A stretch of DNA of 64,000 nt from Iris pallida (GCA_029216955.1 JANAVB010029819.1:30934086-30998085), one strand, 5' to 3'. Positions 24,223 to 37,755 are shown, counted from the stretch's first letter. Numbers and translations: made by a program. The notes: generated by a model not told the origin, from the letters alone.

Positions 24223-27056
24223 TATCATGACCCGACTCGAGACGCGAGAGCGTGAGCAAGTCAGCTACGCATCAAGCGGACTCCAGCCCGACTAGAATAC
24301 GTAAACGCTGTCAGGGCTATGGTATACTGCCAAATCATGGCATTGTAATCTATATCTCAAATCCACAAAAGTAATATAAGCATGAATGAACAAATATGGG
24401 TCGTGGTCTGCAGCCCACTAGCATATATGTCCGATGAAACTCCAAGGAAAATAACAAGAGTCTCTAAACTGAATCAATAAGCAAGATATCTCATGATAAG
24501 GAATATAAAGTATGAAAGGATAACAAACATAATAACGATACCTGAATCCCGCAAACGTATCATCACATCTGTCGTCCAGAACTACTAGCTAACTCCATGC
24601 AATCACTAACCTGAAGAGATCATCAGGTCCTCAGGGGACATAGCAAGATACATAAAAACATGCCTATATAGCAGTTTATCATGCAATAAAGAAAATATAG
24701 GAAATAAACGGGAAAAGTTCAATTAACACAAAAACACGACTGGAAAAACCACTACGCATAAACAAACTGCTGGAGGAGAATAACAGAACACGATGTCACG
24801 ATGTCAATGGATAACCAATCGAATACTCAAACCCTCACCCCTGGTGTGGACTCGCAGGTTTAAACAACTACTAACCCTAGCCCCTAATATGGACTCGCAG
24901 GTACGGAATAGATAACTACTAAATCTCGTCCCTAGTATGGACTCGCAGGTTAGCTTCAAGAAATTACCCTCGCCCCTAGTCGGGACTCGCAGGTGCGAAA
25001 TAGATAACTACTAACCCTTGCCCCTAATGTAGACTCGCAGGTGCGGAACAGATAACTACTAACCTTCGCCCCTAGTGTGGACTCGCGGGTTAGCTTCAAG
25101 AATCAAGATTCAAATGACTACTAACCCTCGCCCCTAGTGTGGACTCACAGGTTAGCTTCAAGAATTCAAGGTAGAGCAGTTCTGTTATGACTTATTCATT
25201 TTATGACACGATGTGACTCAATCCAAGTACAGGTGATGATAAGACACGACCCAATCACGATACACGAGAAAGCCAGTCCAATATGAACTACAAAATTAAC
25301 TATGAACAAGAACTATATCTATACTAGCATGCACAATATACAAATCTCATGTAAATAATCAACTAGTAAAACTATATAATAATAGAAATATGCATATAAA
25401 TAAACTATAGAGGGAGACAAGATATACTTGCCTGGAGGTTGCACGCAGATCCAATAAAGTATAGTCAACTGCTAAACCATAAGGTCCAAATCACCACAAT
25501 TGTCTCCGAAAGCTGAAATAAATATTACCAACGTTCTTCGAAGAGTCAAATTAGCTTGGATTGCCTGTTATTAAGTCCAATTCTGGACACAGGGGCAAAA
25601 CGGTAATTTCGGACCAAAACGATATCCGTCGTTGGACCCGCTTTGCACCAAAAAGCGTGCACGAGTCAATGGTCTCTAAAGTCGTCAAACTATATGTCTA
25701 CATATTAGTTTTGATGAGACGAACCTAATGGTATGTCCAAAGTTGGATTCCGGTGGGCTGTGCACAAAATCGTCCGTTGAATCGGATCGTGGGGCCCGCA
25801 AAACGGTAATCCAATCAACTGTCGCAGAATTGGACCAAACTTGGCATATAAAACCAGAAAAATGATACGGTCCTGATGGCGTAAGTTTCGTCTCGATCTG
25901 ACGAACATGTACAAAGTAATTGAGAAGTTTGCACAGAGGCTGATACGGTAAATTTCGACGGAAACATATCAAATTCGTCGCGCACACGCAACTAATTTGA
26001 ATTCCGTCAAAGCCCACACATCCGCAATATCTGTAAGAACCTTTTGATGCTTACGGTGTGCGACCGCGTCGCCCGGATTGGCGGGACGCACGTCGTATCG
26101 AAGGTTTTTCATAAATTTTAATATTTTGAAAACAGGTTTTTGCCAATCTTTGGAATCTAATTTCTCGACGTACAGTCGACGAAATCAAACTCTGTAAGTT
26201 GGGTTGCAGAGCCCTATAGGTTTTCTAGGATTTCCTTCAAATAGTTTTTCAAAACTATCGATGGGTCGGCTAGGAATTGCCTTCTATATCGGGTTTTGGG
26301 ACTGCTCTAGTACTCTATTTTCAACAAATTTTTCCTTGACTTCAAGTCGATTTATCCTAGGCTTTTATTACGATCTATACTAATCTAACTAATGGGATGT
26401 AGAGTCGGTTGGGTTGGGAGCATACAAGAAAAGACGGCTTGCGAATCGGTCAATCGATTGTCGCGATATTGTGCGACGAAGTTGGCTTCAGGGAGCGCAA
26501 CTTCTGTTGTGGTTTTCTGCAAAATTGTCCCCGGCCGTGGCTTGGATGGTCGACGGCGGCCCTGGCGGTGGCCAGCCAGTAGCGTGGTGTGTGCGCACAG
26601 AGGTGGGGTGTCGGCGTTGGTGATCGTTTAGGGTTCTTGACAATTTCTTATGTTCGTGCGTGTATATATATTTATACAGAGGAACTAAGGAAGGCTCGGT
26701 TGACACTGCTGCTGTGGGATTTAGATCGGTGTTGGCAACTGGTTTGGGTTCGTGTGGGGATCAGCTCTCGGGTCTATAGGGGTGTTCGCAGTTCAAGTGG
26801 GCTGTGGGTCCTTTGAGTTCAATTTTATAATATAGCCTAATGTATATACTTCTATATATATTTCTATATATATAATATATGTCATTGAATATATTTCTAT
26901 ATATATAGATATTTATCTTATTTAGCCTAATAAATATATTTCTTATGAATATATTCCTATATATATATATATATATATATATCCATATATGCACATGTAT
27001 CATATATAGATTTAACACTTTACAATTTCACACACTTAATATTATCTATTTAAATA

Positions 27057-27104
<48 letters not shown>

Positions 27105-27626
27105 TTATTTGACAAATATAATATAACCAATAATAATAAAAATATTATGTAATAATAATCTTAATAAAATAATAATAATAATAATAATGGAATACAGCAC
27201 ACTCATACCAAAATACATCAATACGAATGTCATTGGACGTCCCACAAGACTACATGGGCTCGGGCTTGACTTGGGTCCTATCTGGACTAATTCAGTACAA
27301 TCGGTTTCCCTAAACCTCAATAATATAATTAATAAATAAATAGATCCTCGGTAAGGGTTCGTTCGCAACTTGGTCTGGTTTTTCTAGTTAGGACATCACT
27401 ATGGCTCTGCCTTCCCTACCAGGGCTAATACACTAGTCAAAGCATGCCATTGCACTATCCGTGCCACAATTTCTAATCACCGTGTACTCCAAAACTCTAT
27501 CAAAGCTAAAGTTATCTACCGTAATAATTAACTAAATAATTATTTATAAAAAAAAATCTAAAAATCACCATTCAAATCAATTAAATAATAAAAAAAATTT
27601 CAAAAATTCTGGGAAGGGAGGCTACA
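24223..27626 (-). repeat. 5' LTR of the LARD-like element (copy B)
   Basis: It is homologous to copy A and ends GGGAGGCTACA on the plus strand, next to GATCC. The boundary towards the internal region is set by alignment: TATCATGACCCGAC here corresponds to TGTCACCCGCACCC in copy A, so the terminal dinucleotide is mutated. It carries the tandem array at 24830-25165 and short TA runs. No genes. Confidence 0.82.
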
Positions 27627-27775
27627 GATCCCAGCTAGCGGTAGTCCGAGGACAATTACACCGTGTCGCTTCAGGCTATTTACACCTGTATGACAGAAGG
27701 GCCCTTTCGGCCAAAATTATTCTGATTTAAATAATCATTTGAATATAGTCTGAGAATTTTTCTAAACATAAAGCA

Positions 27776-29170
27776 TTATGTTTTCAAAAATGCAAGGATA
27801 TCTAACTCGCAACAAATAAAGTTGTATCTGTCTTTAGCCAATAGTTTTGTGAAAATATCTGCCAACTGATAATCTGTGTCAATATATGTTAAACAGATAT
27901 CCATGTGTTGTTGGTGATCAAGTAGGAAGTGATGATGTATCTCAATATGTTTAGTACTTGAGTGACATACAGGGTTTTTAGTCAAATTTTTTGTGCTAGT
28001 ACCTCATATGTAATGCAACATAATTTTATTTCTTGTTGAACCAAAAGACTAGTGCTTTATCAAAGAAATGACACGTATTACTGGAATTTTATTGTCTACT
28101 TTGCATCCTACAAAATCAATATCAGAATACCAAATCAGGTCAAATGATGTAGTTTCGGGATATAATGAGCCGACAGTAGAAGTACCCTTAATGTATCGAA
28201 AGATACGCTTAACTGCACATAAGTGTGATTCCTTAGGGTTAGCTTGATATCTTGCACATATGCAAACGTAAAATATAATATCAGGTCAACTAGTAGTTAA
28301 ATATAATAAACTACGAATCATACCGTAATACTTACGCTGGTCAACTGGTTTGCCACTTTTATCAAGCTCAATTTTGGTTGATGTAGCCATTAGAGTCCGG
28401 ATAGGCTTTGCTTTGTCGAAGTTAAACTTTTTTAGCAAGTCCTTTGTGTACTTAGCTTAGTTGATGAAGGTTTTCTGAGTCTTTTATTTCATTTGTAGTC
28501 AGAGGAAGTAGTTTAGCTCTTCCATCATACTCATCTCAAACTCACTCTGCAAACACATAGCAGATTATCGACATAGATGTTCATTAGTAGAACCAGATAT
28601 AATATCATCCACATAAATTTACACTAATAAAATATCATCATTTGAAGACTTGATAAACAGAGTTGTATCATCTCTTCCTTTTGTAAAACCATTTTCAAGT
28701 AGAAAGGAACGCAGGCGATCTTGTCAAGCTCGAGGAGCTTGTTTGAGTCCATAGAATGCCTTGAGTAACTTGTAAATGTGATCAGGAAATTCAAAATCTT
28801 TTAAACCTGGGGGTTATTTTACAAAACTTCTTATTTTATAAAACCACTTTAAAATGCACTTTTTTCGTCCATTTGAAAAGTTTTAAATCGTAAAAACATG
28901 CAAATTCACAAAGCATACGAATGGATTCTAGTATAGAAATAAGAACATAAGTCTAGCCATAATCATTTCCTTTTTCTTGATTATAACCTTGAGCCACTAG
29001 ATGAGCTTTGTTTCGTAGAACTTGTCCATCCTCACTAAGTTTTTTTGGAACCCATTTGGTACCAATTATAGATTGATCAATAGGTTTAGTAACAAGTTCT
29101 CAAACTTAATTTTTCTTGAATTTGTTTAGTTCCTCTTCCATGGCACGAATCTAAAATTCATCTAAAAATG
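27776..29170 (-). pseudogene. Copia RT and RNase H (broken)
   Basis: Reading right to left, RT begins near 29160 (TKPIDQSIIGTKWVPKKL, then NKAHLVAQGYNQEKG). The catalytic motif IYVDDII is encoded near 28600-28620, followed by ARYQANPKESHLCAVKRIFR (about 28200). RNase H is incomplete: YSDIDFVGCKVDNK is followed by an apparent deletion, then HSSTKHIEIHHHFLLDH and YQLADIFTKLL, with a stop at 27776. Many stops and frame changes occur. The section of RNase H between these blocks seems lost. Confidence 0.8.
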
Positions 29171-30310
29171 CATCTGCTACTGATTTAGGTTCTATTTGAG
29201 ATGAATGCAACATTAGCAGTTATACCTCTATTTGAAGAACGTGTACGTACTCCTTTTGATTCATCACCTTAACAAGAGACTCTGGATAGTATAGCTTGAA
29301 TTTTATCTTCTTTGGTAGACTCTCCAGATAGTCTTTATCAGCAGCAACATTTTAGTTGTTTTAGGTATTTTCTTTGTGTCTTCATCATCGTTGTCACTTG
29401 CTACATGACTGTTGAGCTCATCAAATAAAACCTTAATCGATTCTTCAACAATCCTATATCTTTTATTAAAACTCTATATCCCTTACTCTTGGTAGCATAA
29501 CCAAGGAATATTCCTTCGTCTACCTTAGAGTCGAACATACCTAAGTTATCCTTGGTGTTCAGGTTAAAACATCGACATCCAAAAATTTAAAATAAGAAAT
29601 ACTAGCGATACGATTAAATAATAATTCATAAGGAGTCTTCTTCGATATAGGACGAATCAGTACAATATTCAAAACATGACTAGTTGTACTTACAGCTCCA
29701 GTCCAAAATTATTTCAGAAAATTATGCTGATTTAGCATGACTCTCGTCATATTAATTAGAGTTCTATTTTTTCGTTCCACAACACCATTCTATTCGGGAG
29801 TTCTTGGACAAAATAATTCATGAGAAAAACCATTTGTATCACATAACTTTTTAAAATTAGGATTTACGAATTCGCCTCCATGATCACTTCAGAAACGAGT
29901 AATCATGAAACCTTTTTCGTTTTGAACCTTTTTGTAAAAAAAATTCAAATTCAAAAAAGTATATTACCTTTGTTTGATAAAAAGAAAACCTATGTATATC
30001 TAGAGAAATCATCAACAACTACAAAAGCATAGAGCTTACCACCAAGGCCGTCGACTCTGCTAGGTCCAAATAAATCCATATATATCAACTACAAAGGTCT
30101 AGAAGTACTTACAGTATTGATGGATTTAAATATGGATCTAGTTGCTTTATATCTTTCCCAATCAGCACATACCATATCTCTCTTGGATGATATTTCTGAT
30201 ATTCCTTTCACCAATTTCTTCGTTGATAGTCTTGAAATAGTATCCATGTTCGCATGTCCTAGTCTCATATATCATAGCTAAATTTCATCTTGGTTGACTA
30301 CTAGGCACTT
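29171..30310 (-). pseudogene. Copia integrase (broken)
   Basis: The minus strand shows YMRLGHANMDTISRLSTKKL (about 30270, part of the HHCC finger, whose cysteine pair is degraded to CADWERYK), then MDLFGPSR (about 30070-30085) with the first catalytic aspartate, and downstream blocks collinear with the element at 63300-64000. Stops and shifts are frequent. In the related element at 63531 the matching aspartate is asparagine. Confidence 0.75.
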
Positions 30311-30878
30311 TTTTTGGGACCAACCCCCCGTTTCATTGTGCAAAATGCCGAAGACTATACAAGTAAATGCAAAATCAAAAGGCAAACAAAATAAAAAAAG
30401 TACGGGCAAAATACTGTGCATAGCCCCAAAACTGTCAGTTGAACAAGGAGTTCCAGAACTCCTCCCTGACATACTGGCAGGTACGTCTGACTTTGTGGAT
30501 TTGTCTGAGAACTTCTCTGAGCAGTTGGTTGAAGTTATATAGATGGCCCTCGTATCTGAATTTGTTGCGGTTCTTTCATGTGACACATATGATGGAAGCT
30601 GCAACAATCTGGTGGCCATGCGAGACGTTCCCCCAGGTGGATAGAAGATCGTTGAAGCCCCCAAAAGTCTGATCCTATCTACATCTGCTGGAGAGGGTGG
30701 TCCATACCTGCACAGCCAGTTCTCCAGAATATACAATGTGCTTTGCAATCTCTGTCTGTTGGTTCTTATATGCTCTGTAGGAAAAGGTGGTCCACACCTG
30801 CACAGCCGATTCTTTAGAATACAGAATGTGCTCTACAGTCCCTGACGTATTAGGCAGTTATATGCACTGTTAGTTCTT
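30311..30878 (-). mobile_element. 5'-truncated LINE fragment inside the copia integrase region
   Basis: The minus strand aligns with the 3' end of the LINE at 41059-47540: ACGATCTT...GGCCACCAGAT (compare 47178-47226), then CGCAACAA...AGATACGA, and finally CTTCGGCATTTTG...GGGGGGTT (compare 47490-47534). It ends in a short A run (30311-30318 as T on the plus strand). It interrupts the copia frame just before the integrase zinc finger. Its 5' part holds a direct duplication of about 93 bp (30690-30780 and 30781-30874) of the zinc-finger-like tail. A clear TSD is not visible. Confidence 0.7.
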
Positions 30879-31215
30879 TCTAAAAGAAAACATGAATATT
30901 ATCCTCCCTGATTTCTTCATAGACAAGATTACCAGTTGACATATTATATATAGAATATTTGCCTTTAACAAATTTAATACCATAACCATTATCAGCAAGA
31001 TGACTAATGCTTAACAGGTTGGGTTTTAATTCGTTACAAGATAAACGTCTTTTATTTATTGATAGGAGGATATACCAAAAATACCATTTCCTATAACATT
31101 ACCTTTTAAATTATTTCCTAAGGGGACATATCCTTCTCTTTTCATCGATAGCGTCGCGAATAAATATGCATCACCTGTCATGTGCCGCAAACATTCGCTA
31201 TCGAGAATCCATTTG
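30879..31215 (-). pseudogene. Copia protease region (broken)
   Basis: The minus strand reads KWILDSECLRHMTGDAYLFA near 31205-31150, matching VDSGCSSHMTGDASLFA of the related element at 62941. The active-site triad DSG has become DSE. The frame continues as MKREGYVPLGNNLKGN and DNGYGIKFVKGKYSIY with interruptions. Confidence 0.75.
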
Positions 31216-32878
31216 CTTCTAGTATGAGATGGTTGGCCTACCTATAAGATGAGAAGATGTGACCTTTGTTACCCATTTCTTTGAGGGTCCAGCATTGTTA
31301 GTTTTGGGTATCCATGTATATTTATGCATGTCTACTAACTTTTTAATTCTATAATACAGTAATATTTGCCCATGTTGACCACAGTACGTGTAGATAATTC
31401 TAAAGTAAGTGTCCTTTAATTTAGTACAGACATGAGTCCTTTGTATCTTGCGTGAATACTTGTAAGTGAAAGCATAATTGTGTGTAACATGTTTCTTGCA
31501 TGCATTCTTTGATTGTGTCATATTTGGTGTATGCTGTGTAGCAGGACAGATCTTAGGCTGTGTAATAGGAATAGCCTATTTGTCTAATTTTGTCACTAAC
31601 TTTTTAGAGATTGAACAAGCTACTACATGTTTCTCAATCATGTAATTCAGCCTTCGTTCAGTGTCGATTCTTAATCTCTTCTCAAAATCTTCTAGAAGAA
31701 GTACTTTTGCATAGTCCTTTTCTCTCTTATTAACTGTGCATTGAGCTTCATGAAGACTTAGCTTAATATTAGTCAAATTTTTTGTGTTACTCATGGTAAA
31801 TGTCTCCTTTATTTATTATAATAAACTAGACAATCAAGCTACTTCGGTTGTGTATGCTTTTATTTCTGTTCATGATTGCTTATAGTTGTCTAACACACTT
31901 CTGTGTTCGTCAATTAAGTTGCTAAAAGCATAGAGAGTTTATCAAAAGTAAAATGATCATTGATACCTGATCAAATGCCATTAAGAAGACATTTGCTGAA
32001 CTGTTGTGTCTTTCTTCCTCTTATAATTAATTGGCCTCACTTTCATGCCTGAAACTGGGATTTGCATACTTTTGACCAGTTGTTGACTTCCTACTTGATC
32101 GGTCATATCGACTGTTTTTCTTCGCTAGTGGGCAATCATTCTTAATATGCCCGGTCATTTTTCATCCATAGCATATAGTTTCTTCTTAATTGCTTTCTTG
32201 GACATCTTTCTTCGTTCAGTTTGATTTCTCAAATCTCGAGAACTTCCTAAAGTTTTTGACCAGTAGGGGTTGTTCATCACCATCTGACTCTTCATCGTCA
32301 GTATCTTCATTAGAGAATCTTTTAATTTGTAATTTAAAGACAATAGATTTTTCTTTTGTGGTTGTCTCTTCAAAATCTTATAGATCAAGGTCATGAGTCA
32401 TGAGTTTACCCATCAGTGTCTCTAGTGACATTGTGGTGAGATCGTTTCCTTCAATGATTATTGTAGCCTTCGGGTTCCAATTCTTAGTCAGTTCCCTGAG
32501 TACCTTCCTGACCTTTCCATGGTTGTTGTAATCTTTACCAAGAGAAAATAGAAGATTAGTTATATCTAAAAAATGTGTGAATATTGGTGTGATTGATTCA
32601 TTTAGCTTCATTTGGAAAGCCTCATACTCTTATGTTAGTCTGTTGATCTTGGATTCCTTTATTTATGAAATTCCTTCATGTGTTATCTCAAGAAGTTCCC
32701 AGATATTGTACAAATTGACACATGTAGATACTATATTGAACTCAGTCTTATCAATAGCATAGAATAATACATTGATCGCTCTTGCATCATGACTGGCTTA
32801 TGTCTTTTTTGAATCTGTGTGTCTATTATTTGGCTTGTCCACAATATTATCATCAATCACGATTCTATGTAGCATTTT
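31216..32878 (-). pseudogene. Copia gag: capsid, coiled coil and zinc knuckle (broken)
   Basis: Reading right to left: MKLNESITPIFTHFLDI...LLFSLGKDY and VLRELTKNWNPKATIIIEGN (about 32610-32380), which is a UBN2-type gag; a lysine-rich linker; a coiled-coil-like segment (31794-31576); and a degenerate zinc knuckle with YCGQHGQILL then WIPKTNNAGPSKKWV (about 31390-31265). Each block has a counterpart in the same order at 61485-62933, so both elements are one family. Multiple stops. Confidence 0.8.
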
Positions 32879-34135
32879 TGTCACGACCCGCACCCAGTAT
32901 AGGGGCACGAGAAGTGGGTACGTCCAGCCTACGCCGCAGTATCGGAGGTAAAATGCTGTCCTAGGTCACAAATATCTCACTAAAATAAGGTACCTGTACA
33001 GTATATACACTCCAAACGGAGGACAATACAGAAATGTACAACTCAATCACAACTAAGGTAGAAGTACGATAAGAAAGATAGATAATGAAAATCATTAAAT
33101 GAAATACAAACAGGAGAAGAAGTCTATGTGTCTAAGATAACATCTCCACAACATTCAGAATAACAAAATCCTAAATAAGTACATAAAGTATCCAAAATAA
33201 GACAAGACAATAAAGTAGGATAGAAGTCTAAGCTAACTAGCCTAAACTATAGGGGTGACATCCTCTACTGCTGATGGATCCTGCTGAAGGTCCAAGTCGC
33301 AGGTGTCATCTATGGCAGCTCCATAATAGGTAGGGCAAAGGTCCTCGTCATCCTCTGTAATATTTTTAACAGGTCTAGTCAGGACAGGAACGAGCACAGA
33401 ATCTCAATAGTTCATAACAAGACAGGAATATAAAGCATGCAATAGAGTAAAATACATGAAACGTTGAAAGAAAGTACATGCAGTAAAAGAGAGAGAACTG
33501 TAATATAAATGGCTACTACAATTAGATAACTATAAGTGACTAGTGATGTAGAGTACAAGATAGACATGTGAACGACTTGAATTTGCAAATGATTACAATA
33601 AAAGTTTATATAATGACCATTGGGATTGTTCACATGACTGCTTCTACTCCCCCGTACCCCAATCAATACACAAGGATCCAGACAAGTTATGTTATTGTAC
33701 AATATTTTACATGGGGGCCCATAAATGGGTTCACATGAAGGTATACATGAGGGCTATGTGAGAATGAGAGTACATAAATCACAAGAGTGTACATGAATAA
33801 TGAAAGCACAAGAGTACATAATGAAAGTAAAATGCACATGACATGATGTATCTGATGCTCCCGAGGGAGATAACATCTCAATATAAAGATCTATATAGTA
33901 CTAATCCATGTTAACAACGTGACAACATCAAGTAAAGTAATCTAGAACAAGAATATACATCCTAGCAAGTATGAAATGATCAGAGAATGTACTCGCTTGA
34001 TATCCTGAGTATCTGGTAAGTGTAGATGTCCAGACAGAGTAGATGAGTCCTATTTAAAGCAACACAGGTCACAACATGTCCAGAATGGTAATATTGAAGA
34101 TTACAATGCATTCTATATGATTTCTAGCTCACCTA

Positions 34136-34350
34136 GGCCAAAGTCAACTCTTGGTCAACTCTGGTCAACTTACAAAGTAATACTAGGTCAACCAAGCTAT
34201 TCTAGGTCTAAACCAAGTCTAACAAGTCATTCTTGACTAAAGTCAACCCTTGGTCAACTCTAGTCAACTACACTAGTCAAACCAGGTCAACTAGGTCAAG
34301 TCCTAGCCCAATCAAGTCTCACTAAGCCTAACCAAGTCTAGCCTAGCACT
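34136..34350 (-). repeat. TTGAC-rich (W-box-like) cluster in the solo LTR
   Basis: About ten copies of AGTCAA or GGTCAA lie between 34140 and 34290, which is TTGAC(C/T), the core of the WRKY-factor W-box, on the LTR's own strand. A smaller group (37139-37252) lies 170-290 bases upstream of the presumed TATA box. The motifs are seen directly; their function is inference. Confidence 0.45.
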
Positions 34351-34387
34351 CATACACAAATACAATGCCAAGGGCAACACACACACA

Positions 34388-34389
<2 letters not shown>

Positions 34390-34445
<56 letters not shown>

Positions 34446-34870
34446 CACACAATGCATGTATTTATACACACATTGCTTTCATATATCCACACATTACATA
34501 CATGGATATATAACATACGTATATACATCCATACATGCTTACATTACATACATGCATATTTACATACATACATATTACATACATATATTATATACATCCA
34601 TTCATGTATTGCATTACCTGTCATACATTCATGCATACTTTGTGTTGATACATTCATGCATACATTATATATCATGTATGTATATTACATGATACATACA
34701 TGTATACATGCATTAAATAGATACTTGCTTTTATTTTCACTACATGAATTATATATACATTGCATTCATTTAACACTATATTGTATATACTCATGCATAC
34801 ATATATGCATCTACACATTCATTCATTATCCCCATATTGCATTCATCACGGCATTCATTGCATATATCAA
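34390..34870. repeat. (TA)n and TACA/CATG low-complexity tract
   Basis: A TA run (34390-34441) is followed by about 400 bases rich in TACAT, CATGCAT and ATTCAT. The 174-codon Tyr/His/Ile-rich frame across it is a composition artefact. Confidence 0.85.
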
Positions 34871-35959
34871 CAAGTTTGCACTCAATTAGAAAATGGAAAC
34901 TAAGAAACAGTGAAGGGAAAGGGGATTGCATTAACATACTATCTTAGATTTTCAGTTTTTCTCAGGTTTGTATAACCCAACACAGTACATTGCATACATA
35001 GTATTAATCTCAGAAAATTTAGTTCATACATCTACTTATCTCAGTTCTCATATTCATTCAATTTCATATCATTGCATGTATACAAAAGAGGGAAGGAAAA
35101 AATCGAAACTGTTCTCAGTTATCCAAAACCATTTTCATTTTCTGCTTAACATGAAATCCCCAATTTGAGAATCATGACTCAAACTATAACTTGTGAATTG
35201 AAAACAAAAAGGAAATCCCAACAATTTCAAAATACTAAAGTGAAACTGGCTGTGAAGAGGTTAACATCATTGAAAACAATTCAGTTTATATTATAATAAT
35301 GTATCTAAAATACCATCTTAACCCTATTTCTCAGATTTTATATTCAAACTCAGCCACTAAACAAATTCGATTTCAATTCTTCAAAACCCAAATCAACCAC
35401 AGAAATCAGTAAACTGGGAATAATCTAACATCAATATATATAGGAAACTCATGAATAATTAGAATCAAACCCAATTCATATGAAACCCAAAATTAGTTTT
35501 CGAAGTATCAGGGAACCTAAAGTTCAAATCATTTCGAAACCCAAACTCAGTTTTAACAAAATCAACCCATGTTTCCTATTTCGAATTGGAAACATAGATT
35601 TATCTCATTGAACTTAGGTATCATGTATGCATTTCAGTTTTAGGGCATGAACTAACAATCTCAGGTTTTCACTAAAATACAAAACCCATTCTCAGTTTTT
35701 CATATGCATCAGTTATATTTTATTATATATGGAATGATCTTGAAGGGGAGAATCATTCATTTACAACTCAAATCATGTTCCCAGGTTTCCAAACATGTTA
35801 TCTTAGTTAATATTCACAACTTTACATTCTCACATGATTTAAATTTTAACTGAAAACCCAATTTCAAACATATAGTTTCAGTTCCTGTATCCCAATATGA
35901 ACAACCCCAACTTTCGAATAAAAAACCATTCAAAACCCAAAATAATTTATGGACAGAGG

Positions 35960-36600
35960 TGTAGATACATTACACGTGTCATGGGGTGTCATTTCGTGTC
36001 CACATAGTTGGACATGAAGTGTCCAAACATTCTAAAATGTGTATCAGTCACACAGTATAGACTAGGTCTCGTGCAGAGGTGTCGGGCTAAATAGGACACA
36101 ACGTGTCCTATCCTAGGTCTCGTGGTCGAGTTTATAGCTAGGGTAGGTATATTGCTAGGGACTCATGTGTCTGCAACGTGTCCAATCGAGCCGTGTCATG
36201 AGATAGAAAAGCGTATCAGTGGGGGGATTTCTGCGCGTACAGTGCAATGCAAAATCAGTGCACCCATAATTTTGTGCCCGACACGACACAAGGTGTCATG
36301 AAACTCGAGGGGGGTTTATCAGTGATAGCCCCCACGTCTGTGCCAAGTAGCACATGTCCAAGTGGCGTGTCGTGTCCGCAAACAGGGTCGGGTAGCAGGG
36401 CACTGTGCTGCAGTCCCGTGCAATGGTTCGTGTCCAGATTTGGACAAAAAATGGATACAAAATTGTGCTCAGTCCCTGGGGGATTGAAAACACAAATACA
36501 GGGCTACACAATCATGAAATTAGTTTTGAAAATTTTTGAAATAAATTCCTATGTGGCATTTCGTCAAACACCTAAACAATGACATTGATACGTGTCTGAT
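35960..36600. repeat. GTGTC-rich segment of the solo LTR
   Basis: The pentamer GTGTC or its complement appears many times, often as ACGTGTCC or GGACATGAAGTGTCC. It is an irregular degenerate repeat with no constant period visible by eye. Confidence 0.5.
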
Positions 36601-37541
36601 ACGGACACCAAACTAATTCTAATTTCTACCAAACTTCACCTACAGCTAGGGGCCACCTAGATGGATGCATCTATGGAATAAAATCAGGAATTTAGGGTGA
36701 TTTGTAGAGATTACATATACGGATCCAATCTCCAAGAAAAAGCCCCAATTAGTGAAATCTCCTTCCTCAAGCTATGTCCCAATGAGCTCTCCTCCATGCA
36801 AGCTAGCCTCCTTCTCCTTCTACTCCAGATTTGGGATCATGTGCAAAAGATTGGGATCAATTTGGTGGAGGAATGGAGAGATTTGATGAAAGGGGAAAGA
36901 AATTAGGGTTTCCTACAAGGGGGTGTTCTAAAATAGGCAAGTGGCTATGAAGAGAGACCTTATAGGCTGAAATTAGGTTTAGTTTGGGTTGTTGTGGCTA
37001 TCCAAATTAAGAGCTAGGGTTAGGGTTTCTCATGGTGGGCTTTCGGCCAAGGTTAGTAACTAGCTAGTTCAACTCCTTAACCAAAAATCCAATGCACTAA
37101 ACTCTCTCAATCCTCTCATGAACCCTAGTCACACTCAAGTCAACTAAGACGAACATAAGTTAGATTAGGGTCCCACACCATGCTAACTAAGTCACTAAAG
37201 TCAAAGTCAAACTCTAGGCTAGTCTCTAAAGTCACAACTAGCAAAAGTCAAAAATAACAACCATCAATCAAATAATTAACAAATAATTCCATGAACCAAA
37301 ATGACCAAAATACTCCTAGGCCAAAAATGGTAATTAACACATCCTAATCACATGGTTAGGCTCTAGGTTAGGCAGTCTCTAAGGTTTCACTAACAAAATA
37401 CTAAAATCATAAATCACCAATAAAAGTAGTTTTAAAATGATTAAAAATTACCAAAACCATATCATGATTTAAATATCATTATTAAAGGATTAAAATTACA
37501 AAAGTTCAAAATTATCCTCATTTACAAAACTGGGTGTTACA

Positions 37542-37755
37542 GTTTTGTAGCTGTCGATGACTATAGACCAAAGATCAAATTAAGAGATTTCAAAAGGAAA
37601 CTCATTCTTGTTTTCCAATAGGTATAGTTTATTTCATCAAATAGTGGGAGTCTATTTGTGGAATGCCCTTCACTTGTGAATATAGATTTCACGACTATCA
37701 TTTATATATATTCTCTAGAGTGTTATATTTAAATATAACCAACTCTGATACGAAT
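37542..37755 (-). pseudogene. Copia gag N-terminus and primer-binding site
   Basis: The primer site next to the 5' LTR on the minus strand is ATTCGTATCAGAGTTGG (37739-37755), matching ATTGGTATCAGAGC of the related element except for a few substitutions; it is complementary to initiator Met-tRNA. The gag frame follows: FTSEGHSTNRLPLFDEINYT and YWKTRMSFLLKSL, equal to the start at 61070, and is then cut by the solo LTR. Confidence 0.75.

Larger units (their letters stand above)
32879..37541 (-). repeat. Solo gypsy LTR inserted in copia gag (about 4.66 kb)
   Basis: On the plus strand it starts TGTCACGACCCGCACCC and ends ACTGGGTGTTACA, termini of the same kind as the other gypsy LTRs here, in minus orientation. 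Flanking bases ATTTT (32874-32878) and GTTTT (37542-37546) match at four of five positions, and the copia gag frame continues across the gap. No internal region or second LTR is present, so it is a solo LTR from LTR-LTR recombination. A possible TATA box on the minus strand, CTATAAGG, is near 36958-36967. Confidence 0.82.

Noticed and set aside
30294..30840. Nearly open plus-strand frame with only two stops, at first taken for a captured gene
   Set aside because: The minus strand of the same interval aligns with the 3' end of the LINE at 41059-47540, which explains it fully.
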